A stretch of DNA of 64,000 nt from Candidatus Brachybacter algidus (GCA_016711705.1 JADJSK010000002.1:682001-746000), one strand, 5' to 3'. Shown: positions 38,252-48,055, counted from the stretch's first letter. The notes: a model not told the origin generated them from the letters alone. Translations and numbers: made by a program.

Positions 38252-39079
38252 ATGAGCATGTTTAATTCTAAAGTTAAACCTAAGAGTTCTGAAGAAATTG
38301 AAAGAATAAAAGAGAGCTGCATAATTGTCGTAAAGGCATTAGCTCATGTGGCTTCTATAATACGCCCGGGTGTCTCAGGTTTATTTTTAGATAAAGAAGC
38401 AGAGACTTTGATTAATGATTTGGGAGCAAAACCAGCTTTCAAAGGTTATAATGGGTTTCCAGCTTCATTATGCATATCTGTCAATGCTGCTGTAGTTCAC
38501 GGAATTCCTAATAAGGAAGAATTTAAAATAGGTGATGTTGTATCTGTTGATTGTGGATCAGTTATGAACGGTTACTTTGGTGATTCGGCATATACTTTTG
38601 CGCTTGGCGAGATAGGAGAGGGTGTAAAGAAGTTATTAACTGTGACTAATGAGTCATTGTATAGAGGAGTTGAAAGTGCTAAGACAGGAGGAAGAATAGG
38701 TGATATAGCCTTTGCTGTTCAGGATTATTGTGAATTCACTCACAAATTTGGTATAGTAAGAGAACTTGTTGGTCATGGTATAGGAAAAAAATTGCACGAA
38801 CCACCTGATGTTCCTAATTTCGGAAAAAGAGGAAATGGGCTTAGATTGGAAGATGGTTGGACCATTGCGATTGAGCCAATGGTTAATCTTGGAAGCAAAG
38901 ATGTCTATCAAGCTAAAGATAATTGGACCATATTGACCAGGGATGGAAAACCATCTGCGCATTATGAACATACAGTGGCAGTGCGGAATACAGGAGGAGA
39001 AATCCTGACTGATCATACGCCAATTGAAACAGAAATAAAAAATAATGCGAATATTGTAAATATTTCAAGAAATATTTAG
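38252..39079 (+). CDS. map: Type I methionine aminopeptidase
   Basis: 275 aa, somewhat longer than the E. coli enzyme. It removes the initiator methionine from new proteins. Metal-binding signature residues are seen in order: the Asp of SVDCGSVMNGYFGDSAYT (two Asp), His of ELVGHGIGKKLHEPPDVPNF, Glu of IAIEPMVNL and the final Glu of SAHYEHTVAV. The first residues (SMFNSKVKPKSSEEIERI) hold two possible starts, 38252 and 38258. The gene sits between secY and infA without adk, as in many Bacteroidota. Confidence 0.97.
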   Translation: MSMFNSKVKPKSSEEIERIKESCIIVVKALAHVASIIRPGVSGLFLDKEAETLINDLGAKPAFKGYNGFPASLCISVNAAVVHGIPNKEEFKIGDVVSVDCGSVMNGYFGDSAYTFALGEIGEGVKKLLTVTNESLYRGVESAKTGGRIGDIAFAVQDYCEFTHKFGIVRELVGHGIGKKLHEPPDVPNFGKRGNGLRLEDGWTIAIEPMVNLGSKDVYQAKDNWTILTRDGKPSAHYEHTVAVRNTGGEILTDHTPIETEIKNNANIVNISRNI

Positions 39080-39106
39080 ATATTTGCACTCCGAAAAAAA
39101 GGACTT

Positions 39107-39325
39107 ATGTCAAAACAAGATATTATCAAGCAAGACGGCATCATCGAAGAGGCTTTATCCAATGCGATGTTTCGTGTTAGGCTTGAGAATGATCATCAAA
39201 TTTTGGCAACGATTTCCGGAAAAATGCGTATGCACTATATAAGGATATTACCTGGAGATAAGGTATCAGTGGAGATGTCTCCGTACGATCTTTCAAGAGG
39301 AAGAATCATTTATAGATATAAATAA
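39107..39325 (+). CDS. infA: Translation initiation factor IF-1
   Basis: 72 aa, an S1/OB-fold protein. QDGIIEEALSNAMFRVRLEN and the LPGDKVSVEMSPYDLSRGRI end are typical. IF-1 binds the 30S A site during initiation. rpmJ starts 17 bp later. Confidence 0.98.
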   Translation: MSKQDIIKQDGIIEEALSNAMFRVRLENDHQILATISGKMRMHYIRILPGDKVSVEMSPYDLSRGRIIYRYK

Positions 39326-39342
39326 ATATAAAACAATTACTG

Positions 39343-39459
39343 ATGAAAGTAAGAGCATCAATTAAAAAACGTTCTGTCGATTGCAAAATTGTAAGAAGAA
39401 ATGGGAAACTTTATGTTATAAACAAAAAGAACCCAAAGTTTAAACAAAGACAAGGATAA
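39343..39459 (+). CDS. rpmJ: 50S ribosomal protein L36, zinc-free form
   Basis: A 38-codon gene that simple length filters miss. It reads KVRASIKKRSVDCKIVRR, then NGKLYVINKKNPKFKQRQG and a TAA stop. The family's first motif and KFKQRQG end are perfect. Only one of the usual zinc ligands (a Cys in VDCK) remains, so it is the C-minus form that does not bind zinc. The position between infA and rpsM is canonical. Confidence 0.97.
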   Translation: MKVRASIKKRSVDCKIVRRNGKLYVINKKNPKFKQRQG

Positions 39460-39488
39460 AATTTTACAACTAATAATATTATAGTTCT

Positions 39489-39866
39489 ATGGCTCGTATA
39501 GCAGGAGTTGACCTACCAAGAAACAAAAGAGGCGTTATTGCCTTGACTTATATCTTCGGAATAGGTAGATCATTAGCGACTAAAGTTTTAGCTGATGCTG
39601 AAGTTAGTGAAGATACTAAAGTGATTGACTGGACCGATGAAAACATCAAGACTATCTCTAGGATTGTCAATGATGAACATAAGACCGAAGGTCAATTAAG
39701 ATCTGAAATTCAATTAAACATCAAGCGATTGATGGATATTGCTTGTTACAGAGGTCTTAGACATCGTAAGGGTCTTCCATTAAGAGGTCAGCATACTAAA
39801 AACAACTCGCGTACCAGAAAAGGTAAACGTAAAACTGTTGCTAACAAGAAGAAAGCAACTAAATAA
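39489..39866 (+). CDS. rpsM: 30S ribosomal protein S13
   Basis: 125 aa. Starts ARIAGVDLPRNKRGVIALTYIFGIG, split at the H2TH fold, and ends in the GLPLRGQHTKNNSRTRKG block that contacts tRNA. It is in the head of the 30S subunit, near S19. Confidence 0.98.
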   Translation: MARIAGVDLPRNKRGVIALTYIFGIGRSLATKVLADAEVSEDTKVIDWTDENIKTISRIVNDEHKTEGQLRSEIQLNIKRLMDIACYRGLRHRKGLPLRGQHTKNNSRTRKGKRKTVANKKKATK

Positions 39867-39900
39867 TTAATTAACATCTATATTTTATAGCTTCATTATT

Positions 39901-40290
39901 ATGGCTAAAGCGCAAAAGAAAGTTAAGAAAAGAAAAGTTAAAGTCGAATCCGATGGATTGGCTTATGTTCAAGCTAGTTTCAACAACTTGATCATTTCAT
40001 TGACCAATAGACAAGGAGAGGTTATTTCTTGGGCATCAGCTGGTAAAGCCGGTTTTAGAGGTTCTAAGAAAAATACTCCTTATGCTGCTCAGGTTGCTGC
40101 CACTGATTGTGGTAAAGTAGCTTATGATGCAGGTCTTCGAAGTGTTGAAGTATATGTGAAAGGTCCAGGCGCAGGTAGAGAATCTGCAATTAGAGCTATA
40201 GATGGTTCAGGTATTAAGGTGACTAAGATTTTTGATGTTACTCCAATGCCTCATAATGGATGTCGCCCTCCTAAGAAAAGAAGAGTTTAA
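39901..40290 (+). CDS. rpsK: 30S ribosomal protein S11
   Basis: 129 aa. Has the conserved ASFNNLIISLTNRQGEVISW, GPGAGRESAIRA and DVTPMPHNGCRPPKKRRV segments. The NG pair in PHNGCR is the position that forms isoaspartate in E. coli S11. Confidence 0.98.
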   Translation: MAKAQKKVKKRKVKVESDGLAYVQASFNNLIISLTNRQGEVISWASAGKAGFRGSKKNTPYAAQVAATDCGKVAYDAGLRSVEVYVKGPGAGRESAIRAIDGSGIKVTKIFDVTPMPHNGCRPPKKRRV

Positions 40291-40323
40291 TCACTACAAT
40301 TTATTTAAAAGTTTAATTAGAAT

Positions 40324-40935
40324 ATGGCTAGATATACAGGACCTGCAACTAAGAAAGCGAGAGCATTTGGTGAAGCAATATACGGACCGGATAAATCTTT
40401 TGATAAGAAAAAATATGCACCGGGTCAGCATGGACCTTCTCGTAAGAGAAAGCAAAAGTCTGACTATGCTTTGCAATTAATGGAAAAACAAAAGGCTAAA
40501 TACACTTATGGTGTTTTAGAACGTCAGTTTAGAAATACTTTTGATAAAGCATCAAGAAAATCTGGTGTAACTGGTACTATTCTTTTACAATTCCTTGAGG
40601 CTCGCCTTGATAATGTTGTATTTAGAATGGGAATAGCTACTACTAGAAGAGGAGCACGTCAGTTGGTTTCTCACAGACACATTATCGTTAATGGTGTTGT
40701 AACTAATATTCCTTCATACGCAGTGAAGCCTGGTGATGTTATTGAAGTTCGTGGAAAATCACGTTCGATGGACGTTATCGTAAGTAATGTTAAGTCTAAG
40801 CACGACAATCGAAAGCATAGCTGGATTGAATGGAATGCAGAAAGAATGGAAGGTAAATTCCTAGCATACCCTGAAAGAGATTCAATTCCTGAGAATATCA
40901 ACGAGCAGTTGATCGTAGAACTATACTCTAAGTAA
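40324..40935 (+). CDS. rpsD: 30S ribosomal protein S4
   Basis: 203 aa. The N-terminal part lacks the CxxC zinc ligands (ARYTGPATKKARAFGEAI), so it is the zinc-free form. The S4 RNA-binding domain covers LEARLDNVVFRMGIATTRR, VSHRHIIVNG and PGDVIEVR. It starts 30S assembly. Confidence 0.98.
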   Translation: MARYTGPATKKARAFGEAIYGPDKSFDKKKYAPGQHGPSRKRKQKSDYALQLMEKQKAKYTYGVLERQFRNTFDKASRKSGVTGTILLQFLEARLDNVVFRMGIATTRRGARQLVSHRHIIVNGVVTNIPSYAVKPGDVIEVRGKSRSMDVIVSNVKSKHDNRKHSWIEWNAERMEGKFLAYPERDSIPENINEQLIVELYSK

Positions 40936-40993
40936 GATCTTAATTACTGAATTCTCTCAGACCCATATATTTTTATAACCAGAATTATTTCAA

Positions 40994-41992
40994 ATGAGCA
41001 TACTAAATTTTCAAAAGCCTGATAAGATTATTCTTCAAAAAGCGACAGATTTCGATGGCCTTTTTGAATTTAAACCGCTCGAACCAGGCTTTGGCCAGAC
41101 AGTTGGTAACTCACTTAGAAGAGTTCTTTTAAACTCTTTAGAAGGTTATGCTATTTCTGCGATTAGAATCGGTGGCGTCGATCATGAATTCTCTACCATT
41201 CCTGGTGTTGTAGAAGATGTGATTGAAATCATTTTGAATCTTAAGCAGGTACGTCTTAAGCTTCAATTAAAAGATGAGGATATCACAAGCGAAAAAATCT
41301 ATCTTACTTTAAGAGGTAAAGAAGAATTTAGATCTGGTGATATTGAGCAGTTTACCAATGTTTTCAAGGTAATGAACCCTGATTTGCTTATTTGCAGAAT
41401 GGAGCCAAGTGTTACTTTGGAAGTTGAGTTGACCATTACCAAAGGTCGTGGTTATGTAGCTGCTGATGAACAGCCTGATAGAGAAAATATTATTGGAGTT
41501 ATTCCAATTGATTCTATCTATACTCCTGTTAAGAATGTTGCATACCAAGTTTCAAATACAAGGGTAGGACAAAGAACAGATTACGAAAAACTTACCATTG
41601 AAGTTAAGACTGATGGTACTATCCATCCGGAAGATGCAGTAAAAGAAGCTTCACGTATCCTTATTCAGCACCTTATGTTGATCACTGATGAGAATATCTC
41701 ATTCGATGATGCTACTAAAGGTGAGGAAAATGTGGTTGATGAGCACATCTTGCATATGCGTAAGTTGCTTAAGACTACTTTGGAAGACCTTGATTTATCT
41801 GTAAGAGCTTATAACTGCTTGAAAGCAGCTAAGATCAATTCTCTTGGTGAAATGGTTCAGTACGAAACACATGAACTTCTTAAGTTCCGTAATTTCGGTG
41901 AGAAATCATTAGTAGAAATTGAAGAATTGCTTTCTACAAAAGGTCTTCACTTCGGAATGGATCTTTCCAAGTATAAATTAGACGAAGAATAA
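40994..41992 (+). CDS. rpoA: RNA polymerase subunit alpha
   Basis: 332 aa, full length. The N-terminal domain has EPGFGQTVGNSLRRVLLNSL, the dimerisation and assembly motif. The C-terminal domain contacts promoters and activators (LDLSVRAYNCLKAAKINSLGE, split over the helix, and LLKFRNFGEKSLVEIEE). A 97-bp gap to rplQ contains a small hairpin, AGCAGA/TCTGCT, at 41994-42010, without a T-run. Confidence 0.99.
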   Translation: MSILNFQKPDKIILQKATDFDGLFEFKPLEPGFGQTVGNSLRRVLLNSLEGYAISAIRIGGVDHEFSTIPGVVEDVIEIILNLKQVRLKLQLKDEDITSEKIYLTLRGKEEFRSGDIEQFTNVFKVMNPDLLICRMEPSVTLEVELTITKGRGYVAADEQPDRENIIGVIPIDSIYTPVKNVAYQVSNTRVGQRTDYEKLTIEVKTDGTIHPEDAVKEASRILIQHLMLITDENISFDDATKGEENVVDEHILHMRKLLKTTLEDLDLSVRAYNCLKAAKINSLGEMVQYETHELLKFRNFGEKSLVEIEELLSTKGLHFGMDLSKYKLDEE

Positions 41993-42089
41993 TAGCAGAT
42001 TATTTCTGCTTATTTAATAATCAAATATTGCAAATTACAGACACATTAAGTTGGGGTCAGTGTTGCGAGGTAAATAATAATAATAACAA

Positions 42090-42749
42090 ATGAGACACGG
42101 TAATAAGATTAATGCCTTAGGTAGAACGAGATCACACAGAGATGCAATGCTTAAGAACATGGCATGTTCGTTGATTGAACACAAAAGAATCAATACAACT
42201 ATTGCTAAAGCAAAAGTTTTAAGAGGATTTTTAGAACCTATATTAACTAAAACTAAGAATAATAGTACGCACTCTAGAAGGGTAGTATTTAGTTATCTTC
42301 AGAATAAAATTGCCGTAGATACTTTGTTTACTGAAATCAGAGATAAAATCATCAACAGACCGGGTGGCTATCTTCGTATCATCAAAATGGGTGTACGTAA
42401 GCATGACAATACTGAAATGGCGATGATTGAATTCGTTGATTACAACACTATTTACAATCCAAACGAATCTTTGGATGGTAAGGCTAAAGTTAAAACTAGA
42501 AGAAGCCGTAAAAAGTCAGGTGTAACGCCTTCTGCTCCTGCAGCTGAAATGGTTGAAACAGTTGAAGAAACTTCAATTGTAGAGGACGTAGTTGAGCAAA
42601 CTGCTCCGGAAGTTGTTGAAGAAGCACCAATGGTTGCAGAAACTCCTGCAGTGGAAGAGTCTCCGGTAGTTGAAGAAGAAGTTATTGCTGAAGCACCTGT
42701 TGAAGATGCTCCTGCGACTGAATCGACTGAAGAAGAAGAGAAAGCTTAG
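42090..42749 (+). CDS. rplQ: 50S ribosomal protein L17 with long acidic tail
   Basis: 219 aa, much longer than the usual 115-130 aa. The L17 domain covers residues 1 to about 130 (RHGNKINALGRTRSHRDAML, INRPGGYLRIIKMGVRKHDN, MAMIEFVDYN). After the basic KVKTRRSRKKSG linker, some 75 residues consist almost only of Ala, Glu, Val, Pro and Thr (VVEEAPMVAE, VVEEEVIAEAPV). Such acidic L17 tails are common in Bacteroidota, to my recollection. It is the last gene of the superoperon and is followed by a strong terminator. A truncated second copy lies at 49762. Confidence 0.98.
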   Translation: MRHGNKINALGRTRSHRDAMLKNMACSLIEHKRINTTIAKAKVLRGFLEPILTKTKNNSTHSRRVVFSYLQNKIAVDTLFTEIRDKIINRPGGYLRIIKMGVRKHDNTEMAMIEFVDYNTIYNPNESLDGKAKVKTRRSRKKSGVTPSAPAAEMVETVEETSIVEDVVEQTAPEVVEEAPMVAETPAVEESPVVEEEVIAEAPVEDAPATESTEEEEKA

Positions 42750-42767
42750 TTTAGCTTAGAAATATCT

Positions 42768-42803
42768 AAAGCGGTCTGGACATTGTTCAGACCGCTTTTT
42801 TTT
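42768..42803 (+). terminator. Terminator of the ribosomal superoperon
   Basis: The 11-bp stem AAAGCGGTCTG / CAGACCGCTTT (42768-42778 and 42788-42798), with a 9-nt loop, continues into a run of T residues. It lies 19 bp after rplQ. Confidence 0.92.
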
Positions 42804-42939
42804 GCACTGAAAGGACTGAGTTTCCCGTTTTAAAGATTTTAGTAAAATAAGCAAAACGCGGGATTGCTGTTACCAACATATTTGTGTGGTTTATTTATTA
42901 TTTTTAAAACTGTTATTTTGTTTTATAAATATCTTGAAT

Positions 42940-43572
42940 ATGATACGTGTATTACTTTTTGAAGATAATTCTGATTTTGCGGATAGCGTCACAGAACTAA
43001 TTGCCAATACAGAAGGTATTACGCTCGTTGGAGTTTGTGAGAATGCTAAAAATGTCGTCAGGAATATTGCGTTTTATAAACCTGATATAGTTTTAATGGA
43101 TATTGATATGCCGGTAGAAAATGGGCTACAGGGTTTAAGAAATATAAGGGCTGCCGGAAATGAGGTTAATGTGCTGATGCTCACAGTATTTGATGATAAT
43201 GAGCGGGTATTCCAAGCTGTTTGTTATGGAGCAAGTGGTTATATTCTGAAAAGTACCCGACCTGAAAAAATAATTGAAGCGATATTCGATGTGCATAATG
43301 GAGGCGCCCCTATGACACCTTCGATTGCAAAACAAGTATTGAAACTTTTTTCTCAACCCTTCCAGCAATCATCTGATATACAAACTCTTACTCCCAGGGA
43401 ACATGATGTTTTATCATTGCTGGTAAGAGGTTTTAGCTATAAAATGGCTGCAAGTGAAATGCAGATAAGTATCGAAACTTTTAGATTCCACATAAAAAAC
43501 ATTTATGCAAAACTTCATGTAAATTCAAAGAGCGAAGCAGTTGCGAAGGCTATTTTGAATAAGTGGTCTTAA
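42940..43572 (+). CDS. NarL/FixJ-family response regulator
   Basis: The frame opens at 42886, but the ATG at 42940 gives the canonical start (IRVLLFEDNSDFADSV). The receiver domain has acidic residues Glu8/Asp9, phospho-acceptor Asp54 in VLMDIDMP, Thr in LMLTVFDD and Lys in YILKST. A LuxR-type helix-turn-helix follows (about 147-210: LTPREHDVLSLLVRGFSYKM, FRFHIKNIYAKLHVNSK). Family members act as transcription factors when phosphorylated by a HisKA_3-type kinase; one is encoded at 46154, beyond a peptidase gene. The two are likely partners, by inference. It is the first gene after the ribosomal terminator. Confidence 0.93.
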   Translation: MIRVLLFEDNSDFADSVTELIANTEGITLVGVCENAKNVVRNIAFYKPDIVLMDIDMPVENGLQGLRNIRAAGNEVNVLMLTVFDDNERVFQAVCYGASGYILKSTRPEKIIEAIFDVHNGGAPMTPSIAKQVLKLFSQPFQQSSDIQTLTPREHDVLSLLVRGFSYKMAASEMQISIETFRFHIKNIYAKLHVNSKSEAVAKAILNKWS

Positions 43573-43931
43573 TATTTGCATGAACATAAATACCATTTGA
43601 TTTCAACTTGACTTTGACACTTATGCCTAATTTTTTTGGGTTGATTTTTTGTGCTTAATATTTGAATAAAGTCCTAAAATTCTTCTTGTTGTATAGCCTC
43701 AATAAATTGTATCAAATTCTATAACTCCCACCCATTTATGGGGTGGTCTGATAGATTGTTTATAGACAATTTTACATGATATTTAGAGTATTCTGGTTTA
43801 TATTCTCTTTTATGATCTATTTAGAAAGGCCTTAGGATGGTCAATCTACTTTTTGAAATTGAAAAGATCTCTCCTATAGAGTCGTAAAAGAATTCTTAAG
43901 CCTCAGTATTAACCTTCAAAATCTTATTAAA
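43573..43931. other. 359-bp intergenic region, no gene seen
   Basis: AT-rich with no convincing gene or terminator. It has several poly-T tracts and short inverted matches (ATTGTTTATAGACAAT at 43756-43771), but nothing that could be assigned with confidence. Confidence 0.4.
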
Positions 43932-46073
43932 ATGAAAAAAAATTGCATTTTGTTACTGGCAGTTCTGTACAGTATTTTTTTACCGGCCCAAATAAAATAC
44001 CCGCTTACCCGAACAGTTGATAGCAGTGATACATGGCACGGAATAACCATCAAAGATCCATATCGCTGGTTGGAAAATCTTAAAGATCCGGAGGTAGAAA
44101 AATGGTTTAAGGATCAGAGTTTGTTGACTGAGATTGAATTGTCAAAAATGCCTCTTGCAGATGAACTTTATAAAGAAATGGTGGCCTTGGATTCCGTTTC
44201 AGAAGATAAAATAAGTAAAATTCGGGAGGTGGGGAATACTTTATTCTATTTCAAAATCCTTCCGAGTGAATCTAAAGCACAATTGTATCGACGTGAAGGA
44301 GAGCATGGAAAAGAAATATTAGTTGCCTCTCCGAACCTATGGGGTAAGGATTTTGAACTTGTGGATTATGAAATAGATCCTTATAAAAAATACCTTGCAA
44401 TAACGGCCGACGCCAAAGGAAACGAAAGGATTATTGTCAGATTTTATGAAATAGAGAAATCCAGGTATCTTAAGGACACAATTCCAGGGTATTTTAGTGG
44501 CTTTCATTACACCCCGGGAGAGGTGCTTTACGAGCTAAGACCTACATGGGACGTTCATATTTCAGTACCCGAAAAAGAAAAACAATTCAAAAAACATGTG
44601 CTAGGTACGCCGGTAGAAAAGGACAAGGTCTATCTTTCTTTTCAGACAAATCCTGAATTATACAATTTGGAAAATACCTCCCAATTATGGCCTTATTGGC
44701 CTGGCATCGATTTTGATTACGAAATTTTGGATATTGGAAGTGTGTCACCTTACAGAGAAATTATGGCACGTAAAATTAATACCACGGACAATTGGGAAAA
44801 GGTTGTAACCCTTGATTCCAAGGTGACAAATTATTATTGTAAAAAAGATAAAGCTTTCCTTCTCACAAATTCTTCCAGCCCAAATGGATCGCTGGTAATG
44901 GTGGATATGTCTTCCGAAAAATTGGATGAGGTCCTTAATGAAATTGTCCCTGCTACAGATCTGCCACTAAAAATTGCAGCTAAAACCAAAAATTTTCTTG
45001 TATTGGAATATGAAGAAAACGGAGTTAAGATATACCATAAAATCGTAAACTTAAATACCGGTGAAGTTTCCCCATTTCCATACCCTGAAAATACCAATCT
45101 TACTTATGTTTCCCCATTCAGCGAGGACAATGATAAAATTCATATCATTCGCAGTGGATGGACCACTGCTTCAACTTATTCATATGCCGATCTTGCCCAA
45201 CCTTCATTACCTGAAAAAAAACTTGGTTTCAGAAAAGAATTCAATTATCCATTTGCTGAAAATATCACATCAAAAGAAGTATTTGTGAAAGGTCATGATG
45301 GGGTGGAAATTCCTGTATCCATAGTTTATAGAAAGGATTTGGAACTTAATAGTAAAAATACAGTACTTGTTTATGGCTATGGTGCTTATGGTTATTCAAC
45401 TTCAGCTTTTTACAGCCCAATTCTTTTAAATTTGGTAGAAAAGGGAGCAGTATTTGTGGTTGCGCATGTAAGGGGAGGGGGTGAAAAAGGTGAAGACTGG
45501 CACATGGCAGGTTTTAAGCAGACCAAACCAAATACATGGAAAGATCTGAACAGCACAGCTCAATGGCTCATTGACAATGAATATACCAGCCCGGCTCATC
45601 TTGCTTGCATGGGAGGTAGTGCCGGAGGCATATTAATAGGTAGGGCAATTACAGAACGCCCGGATCTATGGGCATGTGCCAATCCTACAGTTGGCTGCTT
45701 AACAATGGTAAGACAGGAGTTTACACCGAATGGCCCAATAAATACCCCTGAATTTGGTTCCGTAAAAAACATTAATGAATTTTTTGCACTAATGGAAATG
45801 GATGCCCTTTTACATGTCCAAGAAGGAGTAAAATACCCGGCCATGTTAATCAATACTGGTTGGAATGACCCTAGAGTTATTAGCTGGCAACCGGCAAAAT
45901 TTGCAGCAGCAGTCCAAAAGGCAAATGCAAGTGAAAAACCTGTACTTTTGCAGGTAGATTACGAAACTGGTCATGGTGGCAGTGCAGATAAATTTGACAA
46001 TTTTAGAAAAATAGCTAAGAGCATGGCATTTATTTTATATCATGCTGGTTATCAAAAGCAAATAAAACTTTGA
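43932..46073 (+). CDS. Secreted prolyl oligopeptidase (S9A family)
   Basis: 713 aa, the usual length. Signal peptide at about 1-19 (NCILLLAVLYSIFLPAQ). An N-terminal strand (DPYRWLENLKDPEVEKW) leads to a beta-propeller and then a C-terminal alpha/beta-hydrolase domain. The catalytic triad is visible: Ser563 in GGSAGG, Asp646 in GWNDPRV and His681 in TGHGG. The VRGGGEKGEDWH segment is typical of prolyl endopeptidases. It cleaves short peptides after proline, probably in the periplasm. It lies between a response regulator and a sensor kinase in the same orientation, with 359 and 80 bp gaps, so it may be their target; this is inference. Confidence 0.95.
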   Translation: MKKNCILLLAVLYSIFLPAQIKYPLTRTVDSSDTWHGITIKDPYRWLENLKDPEVEKWFKDQSLLTEIELSKMPLADELYKEMVALDSVSEDKISKIREVGNTLFYFKILPSESKAQLYRREGEHGKEILVASPNLWGKDFELVDYEIDPYKKYLAITADAKGNERIIVRFYEIEKSRYLKDTIPGYFSGFHYTPGEVLYELRPTWDVHISVPEKEKQFKKHVLGTPVEKDKVYLSFQTNPELYNLENTSQLWPYWPGIDFDYEILDIGSVSPYREIMARKINTTDNWEKVVTLDSKVTNYYCKKDKAFLLTNSSSPNGSLVMVDMSSEKLDEVLNEIVPATDLPLKIAAKTKNFLVLEYEENGVKIYHKIVNLNTGEVSPFPYPENTNLTYVSPFSEDNDKIHIIRSGWTTASTYSYADLAQPSLPEKKLGFRKEFNYPFAENITSKEVFVKGHDGVEIPVSIVYRKDLELNSKNTVLVYGYGAYGYSTSAFYSPILLNLVEKGAVFVVAHVRGGGEKGEDWHMAGFKQTKPNTWKDLNSTAQWLIDNEYTSPAHLACMGGSAGGILIGRAITERPDLWACANPTVGCLTMVRQEFTPNGPINTPEFGSVKNINEFFALMEMDALLHVQEGVKYPAMLINTGWNDPRVISWQPAKFAAAVQKANASEKPVLLQVDYETGHGGSADKFDNFRKIAKSMAFILYHAGYQKQIKL

Positions 46074-46153
46074 TGGTCAATTAGTAGCATAAAAATATGT
46101 GAGGATTTATTATTAAATTGCTACAAACTATAAAACAATGTGATTTTTAATTA

Positions 46154-48055
46154 ATGTCAAAAGAAATACCTTCCTTTTTAAAATACCCGCTACTATGGAT
46201 TTTCATGGTAGCGGTATTATTATTTCATGTAACATCCTGTCATGAAAAGAACGGAAGTAGTGCCGCTATGACGGCTGAGTATAAAAATGATACATCCCGA
46301 ATAAACGAATACCTGACAATATCTAAATCCAGTTACAAAACCTCAGTTGATACAGCCATTTTTTATGGTGAAAAAGCTTATGCTTTGAGCAAAAAAATTG
46401 GAGATGAATTATTTAAATATAAAAGCACTTCCTGGCTAATGGAATGTTATTCTCAAAAAGGTTTTTTGGATAAAAGCCTTGAAATGGCAATTTATTGCTT
46501 AAATCATAGCCAGGAGACAAAAAATAAGGAATATGAATTGGAGGCCACAATTGAATTATCTAAATTGTATGCTAAACAGTTTAAAAATTTTGAAAAAAGT
46601 CTTGAATATGCTAATAATGCATTAGACTTATCTAAAAGAGCCGGAGACTTGCACATGCAGACCGAAGCACTCGAATGTCTTGCCGCAGTTTATTCTGATA
46701 TTGATGATACCAAATCCTTGAATTATAACTTAGAGGCTTATAAGGTTGCTCTGCAATCAAAGGATGATGATTTGATAATAACGATGTTGTCTATTCTGGC
46801 AGAGGCATATTTGAATACCGGTGATCATAAAAATTCAATTCGTTACTACCGGCTGTGCCTTGATAGATTGAATAAGCCGGAAATGAACAAAATGGTCTCT
46901 TATGCCAAGCATAATTTGGGCAATGTTTATGCAGATCTAGGGACTTATGACACAGCTATGATCTTGTATAAATCAGCGTTGCAATTCGCAAAAAATCAGA
47001 AACAGGACGAAATAATAGGCCTTTGTTATTCATCTATTGCTAATACGTATATGAATCTTAAAGATCATCCAAATTCATTATTAGCAATAGATTCTGCTAT
47101 ATCAGTTGAAATTCCCAGAGGTTCCAGCTATCGATTGATGTATTTGTATCTCTCGAAGTCCTCATTTGCGAATAATCAAAAGGATTATAAACTGGCTTAT
47201 GAAAGTCTCAGAAAGTATAAATCTTACAATGAAGAACTCAATAATGATGAAATTCAAAATAAGATCAATTTATTAGAATCTGCACAATTACAAAAGGCCA
47301 AGGAACAGGAATTAAAGATAGAAGCCTTACAAACAAAAAAATTCCGGATAACTACGATTGCATTAGTATTAAATTCCATTATACTGGCTATTTTTATATT
47401 CTACATTAAAAAACAGGCGAAGTTGAGGAGGGAGTTGGAGCAGGAACAATTGAGAAATAGGCTTTCCAGAGATCTTCATGATGATATAGGAAGCACTCTA
47501 AGCAGCATTAACATTCTCAGTAGAACAGCACAATTCAATTTAGATAAGACTGAGTCATCAAAAATTAAAACCGCCCTTGAAAAGATCAATGAAAGAAGTC
47601 AAAGACTGTTGACGAATATGAGTGATATTATATGGAATATAAAAACCGGGAATGATACGCTGGAAGATGTTATGAGCCGAATGCGAGAGTATGCTGTATC
47701 TATTTTCGAAGCCCAAAACATTGAATTTTCAATTCTCTTTCCGGAAAATACCATGAACTGCAAGCTTTCAATGACCGAAAAAAACAATCTTTACATGATC
47801 TTTAAGGAATCTGTTAATAATTTAGCTAAATATTCCGGTGCAACACATGCGAACATCCAACTTATAATTAGTACCAATCATCTTCAAATGTCAATAAGTG
47901 ATAACGGTAGGGGCTTCGAAGAAAGCGAATTGTTTCATAGCGGGGGACTCTTGAATATGCGACAAAGAGCGGAAGAAATGAATGGCAGATTTAACATAAT
48001 TTCAGGGCCGGGAAAGGGAACCTTTTTGGAGCTGAGTATGCCTTATAGCTGTTAA
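46154..48055 (+). CDS. TPR-containing lipoprotein sensor histidine kinase (HisKA_3)
   Basis: 633 aa. A lipoprotein-like leader (LLWIFMVAVLLFHVTSC) is followed by several tetratricopeptide-like helical repeats (about 60-370; for example the NLGNVYADLGTYDTAMILYKSA unit, split at its turn), a short coiled coil, a membrane helix (about 395-417) and the kinase core. The H-box is LSRDLHDDIGSTLSS with His442; the ATPase domain has NNLAKYSGATHA, DNGRGFEES and GGLLNMRQRAEEMNG, then GPGKGTFLEL. This TPR-TM-HisKA_3 layout is common in Bacteroidota and pairs with NarL-type regulators. The likely partner is the regulator at 42940. No DNA-binding domain is fused. Confidence 0.93.
   Translation: MSKEIPSFLKYPLLWIFMVAVLLFHVTSCHEKNGSSAAMTAEYKNDTSRINEYLTISKSSYKTSVDTAIFYGEKAYALSKKIGDELFKYKSTSWLMECYSQKGFLDKSLEMAIYCLNHSQETKNKEYELEATIELSKLYAKQFKNFEKSLEYANNALDLSKRAGDLHMQTEALECLAAVYSDIDDTKSLNYNLEAYKVALQSKDDDLIITMLSILAEAYLNTGDHKNSIRYYRLCLDRLNKPEMNKMVSYAKHNLGNVYADLGTYDTAMILYKSALQFAKNQKQDEIIGLCYSSIANTYMNLKDHPNSLLAIDSAISVEIPRGSSYRLMYLYLSKSSFANNQKDYKLAYESLRKYKSYNEELNNDEIQNKINLLESAQLQKAKEQELKIEALQTKKFRITTIALVLNSIILAIFIFYIKKQAKLRRELEQEQLRNRLSRDLHDDIGSTLSSINILSRTAQFNLDKTESSKIKTALEKINERSQRLLTNMSDIIWNIKTGNDTLEDVMSRMREYAVSIFEAQNIEFSILFPENTMNCKLSMTEKNNLYMIFKESVNNLAKYSGATHANIQLIISTNHLQMSISDNGRGFEESELFHSGGLLNMRQRAEEMNGRFNIISGPGKGTFLELSMPYSC

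Noticed and set aside
41993..42089. Terminator between rpoA and rplQ
   Set aside because: The AGCAGA/TCTGCT hairpin is only 6 bp and has no T-run, and rplQ belongs to the operon; at most a weak attenuator.
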